Assembly (NCBI GenBank): GCA_019114495.1
Contig: DXFK01000198.1
Span: forward strand, 1-60,915
Length of the DNA stretch: 60,915 bases
Source: Candidatus Blautia stercoravium
GTDB taxonomy: Bacteria; Bacillota; Clostridia; Lachnospirales; Lachnospiraceae
Reading direction: 5' to 3'
Positions within the stretch are counted from its first letter, which is position 1; each line of letters begins with the position of its first letter. Below, in pieces: positions 42,794-50,089 of the stretch. The notes under the pieces are model-generated. The model made no database searches and was not told the origin of the DNA. It worked only from the letters and a program-made list of their open reading frames with translations. Both the position numbers and the translations under genes were made by a program.

Positions 42794-43861
42794 ATGTATA
42801 TTACATTTGAGCATGTTTATAAAAACTTTGGAGATTTCAAAGCCTCTGATGACGTGTCCTTTGGAATCGAAAAAGGAAAGCTGGTGGCCCTTCTGGGACC
42901 CAGCGGAAGCGGCAAAACAACGCTTCTGCGTATGCTTGCCGGATTGGAGAGGCAGGATAGCGGTAACATTTCTATTAACGGGAGGGTTGTCAATGACCTT
43001 TCCGTACAGGAAAGAGAAATCGGCTTTGTGTTTCAAAATTATGCATTGTTTCCTTATTATACTGTATACGATAACATTGCTTACGGCATGAAGATTCGCA
43101 AAAAAGAAAAAAAGGAAATCAGAGAGAAAGTAAAGGAACTGTTGGAGCTTGTAGGACTGCCGGGATTGGAAGACCGCTATCCCAATCAGCTTTCCGGCGG
43201 TCAAAGACAGAGGGTGGCTTTTGCCAGAGCCCTGGCCGTAGACCCACAGGTGCTGCTTCTGGATGAACCCTTTGCAGCCATTGATGCCAAGGTGCGCAAG
43301 GAACTGCGCCGCTGGTTAAAGGAAATGGTGGAAAAGGTAGGAATTACCAGTATTTTTGTGACCCATGACCAGGACGAAGCGGTGGAGGTGGCAGATGAAA
43401 TCCTTGTCACCAATGCGGGAAGGGTGGAACAGATGGGGACTCCCATGGAGATTTACAGAAACCCGCAGACGCCGTTTGTAGCACAGTTTATCGGAGAATC
43501 CGTGCTTTTAACGGAGTTTCAGTATACAAAGCTGAAAGGCTTTTCCCCTTACGAAAATGCCCCCAATGCGGCAATTCGACCGGAATTCGTAAAGGTCATT
43601 CCAAAAGACGAAAACCCGCCCTATCCCAGTGTATATCAGGAAGGAAGGGTGGAAGATGCAGCCTTTGGAGGAACCTCTGTGGAACTATCCATTCGCGTGG
43701 GCAATCTGACTTTAAAGGCAAGACAGCCCATAGATGAAGGAATCATCAAAAAGGGAGATTTGGTTCAGGTTATGGTATCCCGCCTTTATGTATTTGACCG
43801 ACATACAGCCTATACGCTGGTAAACGCTGCTCTGGACAGTAGGGATATGTATTATATTTAA
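42794..43861 (+). CDS. ABC ATP-binding protein, CysA/PotA-like with C-terminal TOBE domain
   Basis: A 355-residue ATPase: Walker A GPSGSGKTTLLR, Q-loop FVFQNYALFPYYTV, signature LSGGQRQRVAFARAL, Walker B VLLLDEPFAAID, H-loop VTHDQDEA. Residues ~240-355 form a TOBE-like regulatory domain (AAIRPEFVKVIP; VMVSRLYVFDRHTAY). SsuB/TauB ATPases normally lack this domain, so a sulfate/polyamine-type ATPase is combined here with a sulfonate-type receptor and permease. Confidence 0.88.
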   Translation: MYITFEHVYKNFGDFKASDDVSFGIEKGKLVALLGPSGSGKTTLLRMLAGLERQDSGNISINGRVVNDLSVQEREIGFVFQNYALFPYYTVYDNIAYGMKIRKKEKKEIREKVKELLELVGLPGLEDRYPNQLSGGQRQRVAFARALAVDPQVLLLDEPFAAIDAKVRKELRRWLKEMVEKVGITSIFVTHDQDEAVEVADEILVTNAGRVEQMGTPMEIYRNPQTPFVAQFIGESVLLTEFQYTKLKGFSPYENAPNAAIRPEFVKVIPKDENPPYPSVYQEGRVEDAAFGGTSVELSIRVGNLTLKARQPIDEGIIKKGDLVQVMVSRLYVFDRHTAYTLVNAALDSRDMYYI

Positions 43862-43882
43862 AGAATTTAAGGAGGAATCTGT

Positions 43883-44662
43883 ATGCAGAAGAAAAAACAT
43901 GCAGCAAAAGGAGTGGCTGCGAAGATACTGGGAAGCGGTGTGCTGACATGGGTACTGCTTCTTGTCATTTGGAAAGCAGGTTCGCTTTTTTATCCCCCGG
44001 AATTTCTGCCAGGTCCCCTCGAGACCTGGAAAGGGGCTTTTTCCCTGATTTCAGACGGTACACTGGCTGGGGATGTCTGGGTGAGTCTGGGACGTGTGCT
44101 CAAGGGCTGGGTTTTAGGCGTGGTTTTTGCTGTTCCCGTGGGATTATGCGTGGGCTGCTTTCCATGGGTAGGCAGAATTTTTGAACCTTTTTTAAATTTC
44201 TTCCGGTTTGTTCCTGCCATTGGCTTTATCACCCTGTTTCTGCTGTGGTTCGGAGTGGGAGAGACCTCTAAAGTAGCGCTGATATTTTATGCAGTTATTT
44301 TTCCCGTGATGGTCAACACCATAGCCGGGGTACGTTCCGTAGATACCGCATTGCTGGAAGCTGCCGAATCCCTGGGAGCCAGACGGGCCAAAACCTTTTT
44401 TACTGTCATTCTCCCTTCGGCAGTGCCCCATATTTTTACCGGTATCCGTCTGGGACTGGGAAGTGCTATTATCTGTATTGCAGCAGCAGAAATGCTGGCG
44501 GCTTCGGAAGGTGTGGGTTATCTGATTTATACATCCCGTTTGTATTACCGCACAGATTGGATTTTTACGGGTATTTTCACCCTGGGGCTTATGGGACTGG
44601 CTGCAGATAAACTGCTCCGCATATTGGGAAAACGGTTTTTATCCAGGTTTGGAGTGCGCTGA
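43883..44662 (+). CDS. ABC permease, SsuC/TauC type
   Basis: A 259-residue permease with about six membrane helices and the coupling loop AAESLGARRAKTFFTVILPSAVPHIFTG, close to SsuC/TauC. AAGGAGGAAT lies before the ATG. Last gene of the LysR-linked operon; its stop codon lies within a hairpin shared with the convergent nitroreductase remnant. Confidence 0.9.
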   Translation: MQKKKHAAKGVAAKILGSGVLTWVLLLVIWKAGSLFYPPEFLPGPLETWKGAFSLISDGTLAGDVWVSLGRVLKGWVLGVVFAVPVGLCVGCFPWVGRIFEPFLNFFRFVPAIGFITLFLLWFGVGETSKVALIFYAVIFPVMVNTIAGVRSVDTALLEAAESLGARRAKTFFTVILPSAVPHIFTGIRLGLGSAIICIAAAEMLAASEGVGYLIYTSRLYYRTDWIFTGIFTLGLMGLAADKLLRILGKRFLSRFGVR

Positions 44663-44700
44663 AAATCCGTGCTTTTCTATTAGATGAAATTTTTCAGCGC
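44656..44700. terminator. Bidirectional hairpin overlapping two gene ends
   Basis: GCGCTGAAAAT and ATTTTTCAGCGC (one extra T) form the arms. The hairpin includes the stop of the permease and the last codons of the convergent nitroreductase gene. Confidence 0.6.
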
Positions 44701-45138
44701 TTCTTCAATAGAACGGCTCATTTCATTTGAAAAGTCAGAATGATACTTTCGTTTGCAGAAGCGCTGTATCCATTCTTCAAAGGAAAGTGTGCCGGTGTCT
44801 GTATTCAGACAGGCTTTCAGTGTTGTTTCGTCTGCTCTGTGATACCTGTTTTCCTGTACAATGAAATCCAGCGGCGCTCTTTTGGGCTTTTGGCGGTCTG
44901 CCTGCTGCTGTGTGGGATAACCGAAGACTACCATAATTGCTGGGAAAACATAAGGCGGCAGATTTAGAAGTTCCCGGTGCTTTTCGTAATGTTCCATAAT
45001 ATCTCCTATGTAACAGGAGCCAATCCCCAGGCTTTCGGCAGCAGTGAGAATCTGCTGCTTTTCTTTTGGAGAAATTTCCCGGTCTGTAAAGACGCGGACC
45101 GATTTGCGGCTGTGTAAACTTTCCAGAATCGTATTCAT
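44680..45138 (-). pseudogene. Nitroreductase-family gene with internal in-frame deletion
   Basis: A 152-residue ORF; NfsA-like nitroreductases are about 220-250. The N-terminus is normal (SLHSRKSVRVFTDREISPKEK), but after QQILTAA it jumps to ESLGIGSCYIGDI, which in intact homologues comes some 70-80 residues later, and the rest is normal to the end. FMN-contacting and dimer-core residues in the missing part should be lost, so function is doubtful. TAAGGAGG lies ahead of the ATG. The frame is unbroken, so a shortened product may still be made. Confidence 0.78.
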
Positions 45139-45260
45139 ATGTTCAAATCCTCCTTATATGTCCGGATATTTCAGAAAAAAATTGCCGGATAAATAAATTC
45201 AGTCTACCACACAGAAGTGACAGCGTAAAGAGAGACACAGAAATTCTGATATAAAATTCG

Positions 45261-45307
45261 TTGACAAAAATAGTCTGGTATGATATAAAGTTAATAAAGA
45301 CTAACTT
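45261..45307 (+). promoter_or_regulatory. Consensus promoter with AAGTTA-N8-TAACTT dyad at the start point
   Basis: TTGACA (45261-45266), 17 bases, TATAAA (45284-45289). The inverted repeat AAGTTA (45288-45293) / TAACTT (45302-45307) covers the expected start site, a good place for a repressor. ACTAACTT-TGCAG recurs about 100 bases downstream (45401-45413). RNA from here would have a leader of about 145 bases before the DUF454 gene. Confidence 0.7.
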
Positions 45308-45319
45308 CTGCAGGGATTT

Positions 45320-45394
45320 ATGGCGGGAAGCGCCGTCTGTTTGAAAAGGCTGCCGCAATTTTGGTGTGGCGGCCCTTTCTTTTGCATGAGGTAA
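45320..45394 (+). CDS. Possible 24-residue leader peptide overlapping an attenuator-like hairpin
   Basis: ATG 45320 after CAGGGATTT opens a 24-codon frame (MAGSAVC...CGGPFFCMR) with Cys codons 7, 16 and 22. A hairpin (AAAGG-CT-GCCGC / GCGGC-CCTTT, 45345-45378) followed by a T-rich stretch lies within it; the first Cys codon ends 5 bases before the hairpin. Ribosome movement could thus decide termination ahead of DUF454-CydDC. The ribosome site is weak and the peptide is unproven. Confidence 0.35.
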   Translation: MAGSAVCLKRLPQFWCGGPFFCMR

Positions 45395-45440
45395 GACAAA
45401 ACTAACTTTGCAGAGGATAAAAAATGAGTATGGAGGTTTT

Positions 45441-45827
45441 ATGAAGAATATAAAGAGAATTTTCTGGCTGCTTTTGGGGTGTATCAGTATGGGAATCGGT
45501 GCAGTTGGCGTAGTGTTGCCTATTCTGCCTACATTTCCATTCCTGCTTCTGGCATTGTTTGGTTTTGCTAAAAGCTCTGTCAAAATGGAAAACTGGTTCC
45601 GTTCCACCGGGCTTTATCGGAAGCATTTGAAACCTCTGATGGAGAAAAAGACCATGAGCAGAAAGACAAAAATTACGGTTATACTTTCTATGACTCTGTT
45701 TATGGGAATTGGCTTCTGGTTTATGGACAGTGTGCCTGTAGGACGTATCATTCTGGCCCTTGTCTGGCTGTTCCATATGATTTATTTCACCAAGGGAATC
45801 CGTACAGCCGCTGCCGGGGAGGTATAA
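45441..45827 (+). CDS. DUF454 (YbaN-like) membrane protein
   Basis: A 128-residue inner-membrane protein with three to four hydrophobic segments. The N-terminal signature IFWLLLGCISMGIGAVGVVLPILPTFPFLLLALFGFAKSS is diagnostic for DUF454. ATG 45441 has TGGAGG upstream; the track's earlier start lies in the leader. It precedes the CydDC-like pair by 26 bases and is probably cotranscribed. Function unknown. Confidence 0.85.
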   Translation: MKNIKRIFWLLLGCISMGIGAVGVVLPILPTFPFLLLALFGFAKSSVKMENWFRSTGLYRKHLKPLMEKKTMSRKTKITVILSMTLFMGIGFWFMDSVPVGRIILALVWLFHMIYFTKGIRTAAAGEV

Positions 45828-45853
45828 ATGAAGAGGAAAGAGGAAAATGAAAT

Positions 45854-47605
45854 ATGATTAAAAAACGACTGGTTCATTTGCTGGAAGATTCCAGAAAGTA
45901 TATTTTGCGGAATGTCTTCTGGCAGTGGTGCGGACTGCTGTTTCAGATTCTGGCAGTTTCGGCCATGGGTATTTTACTGGAAAATCTGGTAGAAGGAGAG
46001 GTCAGCGCCCGTCTTTTGGCAGGAACAGCCCTGGTCTGTGTCTGTTCCATTCTGGTGCGCTTTTTCTGGGAAAAGAAGTCTGCGGAAGCATCCTTTATGG
46101 CAAGCGTGGATGTAAAGAGGATTTTAAGAGAAAAAATATACGATAAACTGACACGGTTGGGAAGTTCTTACAGGGAAAAGATTTCTACCTCAGAGGTGGT
46201 GCAGCTTTCCGCTGAGGGCGTGGAGCAGCTGGAAACGTATTTCGGAAGGTATCTTCCCCAGTTTTTCTACAGCCTTCTGGCGCCCTTAACCTTATTTGTC
46301 GTGCTGTCCTTTGTAAATCTGAAGGCCAGTGTTATCCTGCTTATCTGCGTTCCCCTGATTCCGGTTTCTATTGTGGCAGTGCAGAAATTTGCAAAAAAAC
46401 TGCTGAATAAATACTGGGGAAGCTATACAGAACTGGGAGACAGCTTTTTAGAAAATCTCCAGGGCTTGACCACCCTGAAAATCTATCAGTCTGATGAACA
46501 AAAGGCAGGGGAAATGGACAAAGAGGCAGAGCAGTTCCGCCGGATTACCATGAAGGTGCTGACTATGCAGTTAAATTCTATCAGCGTTATGGATTTGGTA
46601 GCCTACGGCGGTGCAGCTGTGGGCATGATGGTAACCGTGAGGGAATATCTGGCGGGAAATCTGGGATTTGCAGGAGCCTTTACCATTATCCTTCTGGCTT
46701 CGGAATTTTTTATTCCCCTTCGTTTGCTGGGCTCTTTTTTCCACATTGCCATGAACGGAATGGCAGCCAGCGACAAAATTTTCCGGCTGTTAGATATGAC
46801 GGAAGAAGAAACAGGCAGGGAAGAACTGCAGGAAGGCCCCTTGGATATTTCCTTTGAAAATGTGGAATTTGCTTATGAAAAGGAACGGAAAATTCTGGAC
46901 GGTATCAGTTTGCAGATTTCCGGAGGCAGCTTTGTATCCCTGGTAGGAGAATCCGGTTCCGGGAAAAGCACCATTGCCTCTTTAGTGATGGGCAGAAACA
47001 GAAACTACCGGGGGAACATTTATCTGGGAGAAAAGGCGCTGGCTGATATCAGTGAAAGAAGCCTGATGGAACATATCACCATGGTACGGCACAACAGTTA
47101 TCTGTTTAAAGGAACCGTGAAAGATAACCTTCGTATGGGAAATCCAAAAGCGGGCAAAGAGCAAATGGAAGAGGTGCTGCGAAAAGTGAATCTGTGGGAT
47201 TTCCTGCAGCAGCAGGAAGGGCTTGAAACCTTGCTGCTGGAAAAGGGCAGCAATTTTTCCGGGGGACAGTGCCAGCGTCTGTGTATTGCCAGAGCGCTGC
47301 TTCATGAGACCCCGGTGTATATCTTTGATGAGGCGGCTTCCAACATTGATGTAGAGAGCGAAGAAATTATTATGGAAGTTATCCGGGAGCTGGCAGAGAC
47401 AAAGACGGTACTGCTCATTTCCCACAGACTGGCTAATGTCAAAAAATCGGATATGATTTATGTCTTAAAAGACGGAAAAATTGCAGAAAAAGGAAAGCAC
47501 CCGGAACTGATGGGAAAACAGGGTGTTTATGAAAAAATGTATCAGACCCAGAGAAATCTGGAAAAATACGGACTGCCGAAAGAAGAAAGGGGGAAAACAG
47601 CATGA
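45854..47605 (+). CDS. CydD-like ABC exporter half (membrane and ATPase domains)
   Basis: A 583-residue type IV ABC half-transporter: six membrane helices (about residues 15-300), then an ATPase with Walker A GESGSGKSTIASL, signature FSGGQCQRLCIARALL (a non-canonical FSGGQ), Walker B VYIFDEAASNID and H-loop ISHRLANVK. It overlaps the next half-transporter gene by 4 bases, so the two form a heterodimer. CydDC exports cysteine and glutathione and supports cytochrome bd, but cydAB is not in view, so the substrate is uncertain. Confidence 0.85.
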   Translation: MIKKRLVHLLEDSRKYILRNVFWQWCGLLFQILAVSAMGILLENLVEGEVSARLLAGTALVCVCSILVRFFWEKKSAEASFMASVDVKRILREKIYDKLTRLGSSYREKISTSEVVQLSAEGVEQLETYFGRYLPQFFYSLLAPLTLFVVLSFVNLKASVILLICVPLIPVSIVAVQKFAKKLLNKYWGSYTELGDSFLENLQGLTTLKIYQSDEQKAGEMDKEAEQFRRITMKVLTMQLNSISVMDLVAYGGAAVGMMVTVREYLAGNLGFAGAFTIILLASEFFIPLRLLGSFFHIAMNGMAASDKIFRLLDMTEEETGREELQEGPLDISFENVEFAYEKERKILDGISLQISGGSFVSLVGESGSGKSTIASLVMGRNRNYRGNIYLGEKALADISERSLMEHITMVRHNSYLFKGTVKDNLRMGNPKAGKEQMEEVLRKVNLWDFLQQQEGLETLLLEKGSNFSGGQCQRLCIARALLHETPVYIFDEAASNIDVESEEIIMEVIRELAETKTVLLISHRLANVKKSDMIYVLKDGKIAEKGKHPELMGKQGVYEKMYQTQRNLEKYGLPKEERGKTA

Positions 47606-49269
47606 AAAAAAGAAGAAGCGGAATCAAGGTCATGGGACAGTTGATTGGACTGGTATTTCCTCTCCTCCATGTGATGACAGCAGCCATTTTACTGGGTGTG
47701 GCAGGGTTTCTGTGTGCCATTTTCCTCAGCATTTTAGCCGGCAGCGGACTGGTATACGGAATCATGGAAAAAAGTCTTGGGGGTCTTTCTGTGGGAAAAC
47801 TGTTTGGACTTATGGCTGTATTTGCAGTCTTAAGAGGAATCCTGCACTATGCAGAGCAGGCCTGCAATCATTATATTGCTTTTAAGCTGCTGGCTATTAT
47901 CCGCCATAAGGTTTTTGCGGCGCTTAGAAAGCTGTGTCCTGCAAAGCTGGAAGGAAAAGACAAGGGCAATCTGATTTCCATTATCACAAACGATATTGAA
48001 CTTCTGGAGGTCTTTTATGCCCACACCATTTCCCCTATTGCAATCGGTTTTCTGACTTCTCTGATTCTGGTGCTGTTCATTGGACATTATCATGTGTATG
48101 CGGGAATCTGGGCTCTGGTTTCCTATCTGCTGGTAGGAGTGGGAGTACCTCTCTGGAACGGAAGAAAAGGAGCGCAGACCGGAATGGAGTTTCGGACAAA
48201 GCTGGGGGATTTAAACAGCTATGTGCTGGATTCTCTGCGGGGATTGGAGGAAACCATACAGTATGGGCAGGAAAAAAAGCGGCGAAAAGGCATGGCAGAA
48301 AAATCCATAGAACTGGGAACTCTGCAGAAAAAACTCAGCCGTATGGAAGGCAATACACGGGCGATTACCAATCTGCTGATTCTTTTAAGTTCCTTTGGCA
48401 TGCTGTTTTTCACCGTGTTTTTATACACCCAGGGAAGTATGGATAAAGAAGCCGTGATTCTCTGCACTATTTCCATGATGGGTTCCTTTGGTCCTGTAGT
48501 GGCTCTGTCCAATTTGTCCAACAATCTGAACCAGACTCTGGCAAGCGGAGAGAGGGTGCTTTCTATTTTGGAGGAAACCCCGCAGGTAGAAGAGGTGACA
48601 GGGGGAAAAGAGGCAGCCTTTGAGCGGGCGCAGTGTGAACATGTGACCTTTGCCTATGAAGAGGAGGTCATATTAAAGGATTACAGCATAGCACTGGAAA
48701 AAGGCGAAATTACCGGAATCCACGGAAAAAGCGGCTCCGGAAAATCCACGCTTTTGAAGTTATTTATGCGTTTTTGGGATGTGCAGCAGGGTCAGGTGCT
48801 GATTTCAGGGGAAAATGTAAAGGAAATTAATACGGCAAACCTGAGAGAAATGGAGTCCTATGTGACTCAGGAAACCTACCTGTTTCACGATTCCGTAGAA
48901 AACAATATCAAGGTGGCAAAACCTCATGCCACCAGAGAAGAAGTGGTAAAAGCAGCGAAAAAGGCTTCTTTGCACAGCTTTATTGAAAGTCTGCCAAAGG
49001 GATATGACACCCCGGTAGGCGAACTGGGAGATACCCTTTCAGGAGGAGAACGGCAGCGCATCGGAATCGCCAGAGCTTTCCTGCACAATGCGCCGTTTTT
49101 GATGTTGGACGAACCTACCAGCAATCTGGATTCTCTAAATGAAGGGATCATCCTGAAGGCGTTGCAGGAGGAATGCAGGGAAAAAACAGTAGTGTTGGTG
49201 TCTCACCGGCAGTCCACCATGAATATTGCAGATAGGGTATACAAAATGGAAAATGGAAGATTATCCTGA
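47602..49269 (+). CDS. CydC-like ABC exporter half (membrane and ATPase domains)
   Basis: A 555-residue half-transporter: membrane domain to about residue 310; ATPase with Walker A GKSGSGKSTLL, signature LSGGERQRIGIARAF, Walker B FLMLDEPTSNLDS and H-loop VSHRQSTM. The canonical signature here against the degenerate one in its partner suggests one strong and one weak ATP site. Translationally coupled to the CydD-like gene and followed by a terminator. Confidence 0.85.
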   Translation: MKKRRSGIKVMGQLIGLVFPLLHVMTAAILLGVAGFLCAIFLSILAGSGLVYGIMEKSLGGLSVGKLFGLMAVFAVLRGILHYAEQACNHYIAFKLLAIIRHKVFAALRKLCPAKLEGKDKGNLISIITNDIELLEVFYAHTISPIAIGFLTSLILVLFIGHYHVYAGIWALVSYLLVGVGVPLWNGRKGAQTGMEFRTKLGDLNSYVLDSLRGLEETIQYGQEKKRRKGMAEKSIELGTLQKKLSRMEGNTRAITNLLILLSSFGMLFFTVFLYTQGSMDKEAVILCTISMMGSFGPVVALSNLSNNLNQTLASGERVLSILEETPQVEEVTGGKEAAFERAQCEHVTFAYEEEVILKDYSIALEKGEITGIHGKSGSGKSTLLKLFMRFWDVQQGQVLISGENVKEINTANLREMESYVTQETYLFHDSVENNIKVAKPHATREEVVKAAKKASLHSFIESLPKGYDTPVGELGDTLSGGERQRIGIARAFLHNAPFLMLDEPTSNLDSLNEGIILKALQEECREKTVVLVSHRQSTMNIADRVYKMENGRLS

Positions 49270-49275
49270 CAGAAA

Positions 49276-49316
49276 GAAAAGGAGGCTGTGGCTTCATGCC
49301 GCAGTCTCCTTTCAAA
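49276..49316. terminator. Terminator between converging cydC-like and kinase-like genes
   Basis: AAAGGAGgCTGtGGC and GCCGCAGtCTCCTTT form a long stem with a 5-base loop and A/T flanks, usable in both directions. Confidence 0.8.
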
Positions 49317-49319
49317 ATG

Positions 49320-49916
49320 TTACATATGTTTGTACACGTCAGCCAGCATATTCAGCAGAAAGTTCTGAGAAAAGCGACTGGTGTCAATGCAGAGCTGGTA
49401 GTTTCCCAAATCGTTCCACTTCCGGTCTGTGAAGAACTCATAGTAGGCTTTTCTGGTCTTATCCATTTTTTTTACCAGGGAGCGGGCGCTCTTTTCTTCA
49501 CGTCCAAGGCGTTCCATTACATTTTTGACACGCTCCTCATAGGGGGCATAAACAAAAAGGCTCAGACATTCATCTCCCAGAATATAGTCTGCACAGCGTC
49601 CTACAAGGATACAGTCTTCTTTTGCCGCCAGGTCTTTGATAATCTTTGACTGTGTTTCAAAGAGGACATCGTTCATGGGATGAAAATGATACTGGGGCTG
49701 CATCTGCATTTGTTCGCTGATAGGCAGCCGCCACTGGTTCGCTTTCTTTTCATCTACCTTTAAAAGTTCTTCGTAAGGAATGTCATTTTCCTCACTGGCA
49801 AGGCGGATTAATTCCTTATCATAAAAATGAATCCCCAGTTTTTCGGCCAGTGCCCGGCCAAGAAGTCTTCCCCCACTTCCATACATACGGTTAATAGTAA
49901 TCACACGATGAGTCAT
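49320..49916 (-). CDS. Cytidylate-kinase-like protein
   Basis: A 198-residue P-loop protein of the cytidylate kinase-like group: ITINRMYGSGGRLLGRALAEKLG (nucleotide loop), FYDKELI, and CILVGRCADYIL. These are widespread in Clostridia and distinct from the essential Cmk; the substrate is not established. I choose ATG 49916 after AAGGAGG, 30 bases inside the track start. It stands alone, convergent to the CydC-like gene. Confidence 0.85.
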   Translation of the reverse strand: MTHRVITINRMYGSGGRLLGRALAEKLGIHFYDKELIRLASEENDIPYEELLKVDEKKANQWRLPISEQMQMQPQYHFHPMNDVLFETQSKIIKDLAAKEDCILVGRCADYILGDECLSLFVYAPYEERVKNVMERLGREEKSARSLVKKMDKTRKAYYEFFTDRKWNDLGNYQLCIDTSRFSQNFLLNMLADVYKHM

Positions 49917-50000
49917 AGAAATACCTCCTTGCTGTATAAAATTCAATCTCTGTTTATGTAGATATTATAGCACAAATATGCCGAAAATTCCACGGGAAGG

Positions 50001-50066
50001 TTGATTTTCCAGGAGATTTATATTATATTAGGAACTGTAATGCCGCCGGAAGGCAAGCCGGAGGCA
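50001..50066 (+). promoter_or_regulatory. Promoter and 5' hairpin of the LCP gene
   Basis: TTGATT (50001-50006), 17 bases, TATATT (50024-50029). A hairpin TGCCGCCGG / CCGGAGGCA (50041-50066, one mismatch) follows in the leader, ahead of the AGAGGAG ribosome site. It would sit near the 5' end of the message and may stabilise it. Confidence 0.5.
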
Positions 50067-50089
50067 ATAGAAAAAGAGGAGAATTGCAT

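Noticed and set aside
49226-49649. Plus-strand ORFs of 68 and 117 residues overlapping the end of the CydC-like gene and the kinase-like gene
   Set aside because: They run through the terminator and the antisense of the kinase-like CDS and have no start signals.
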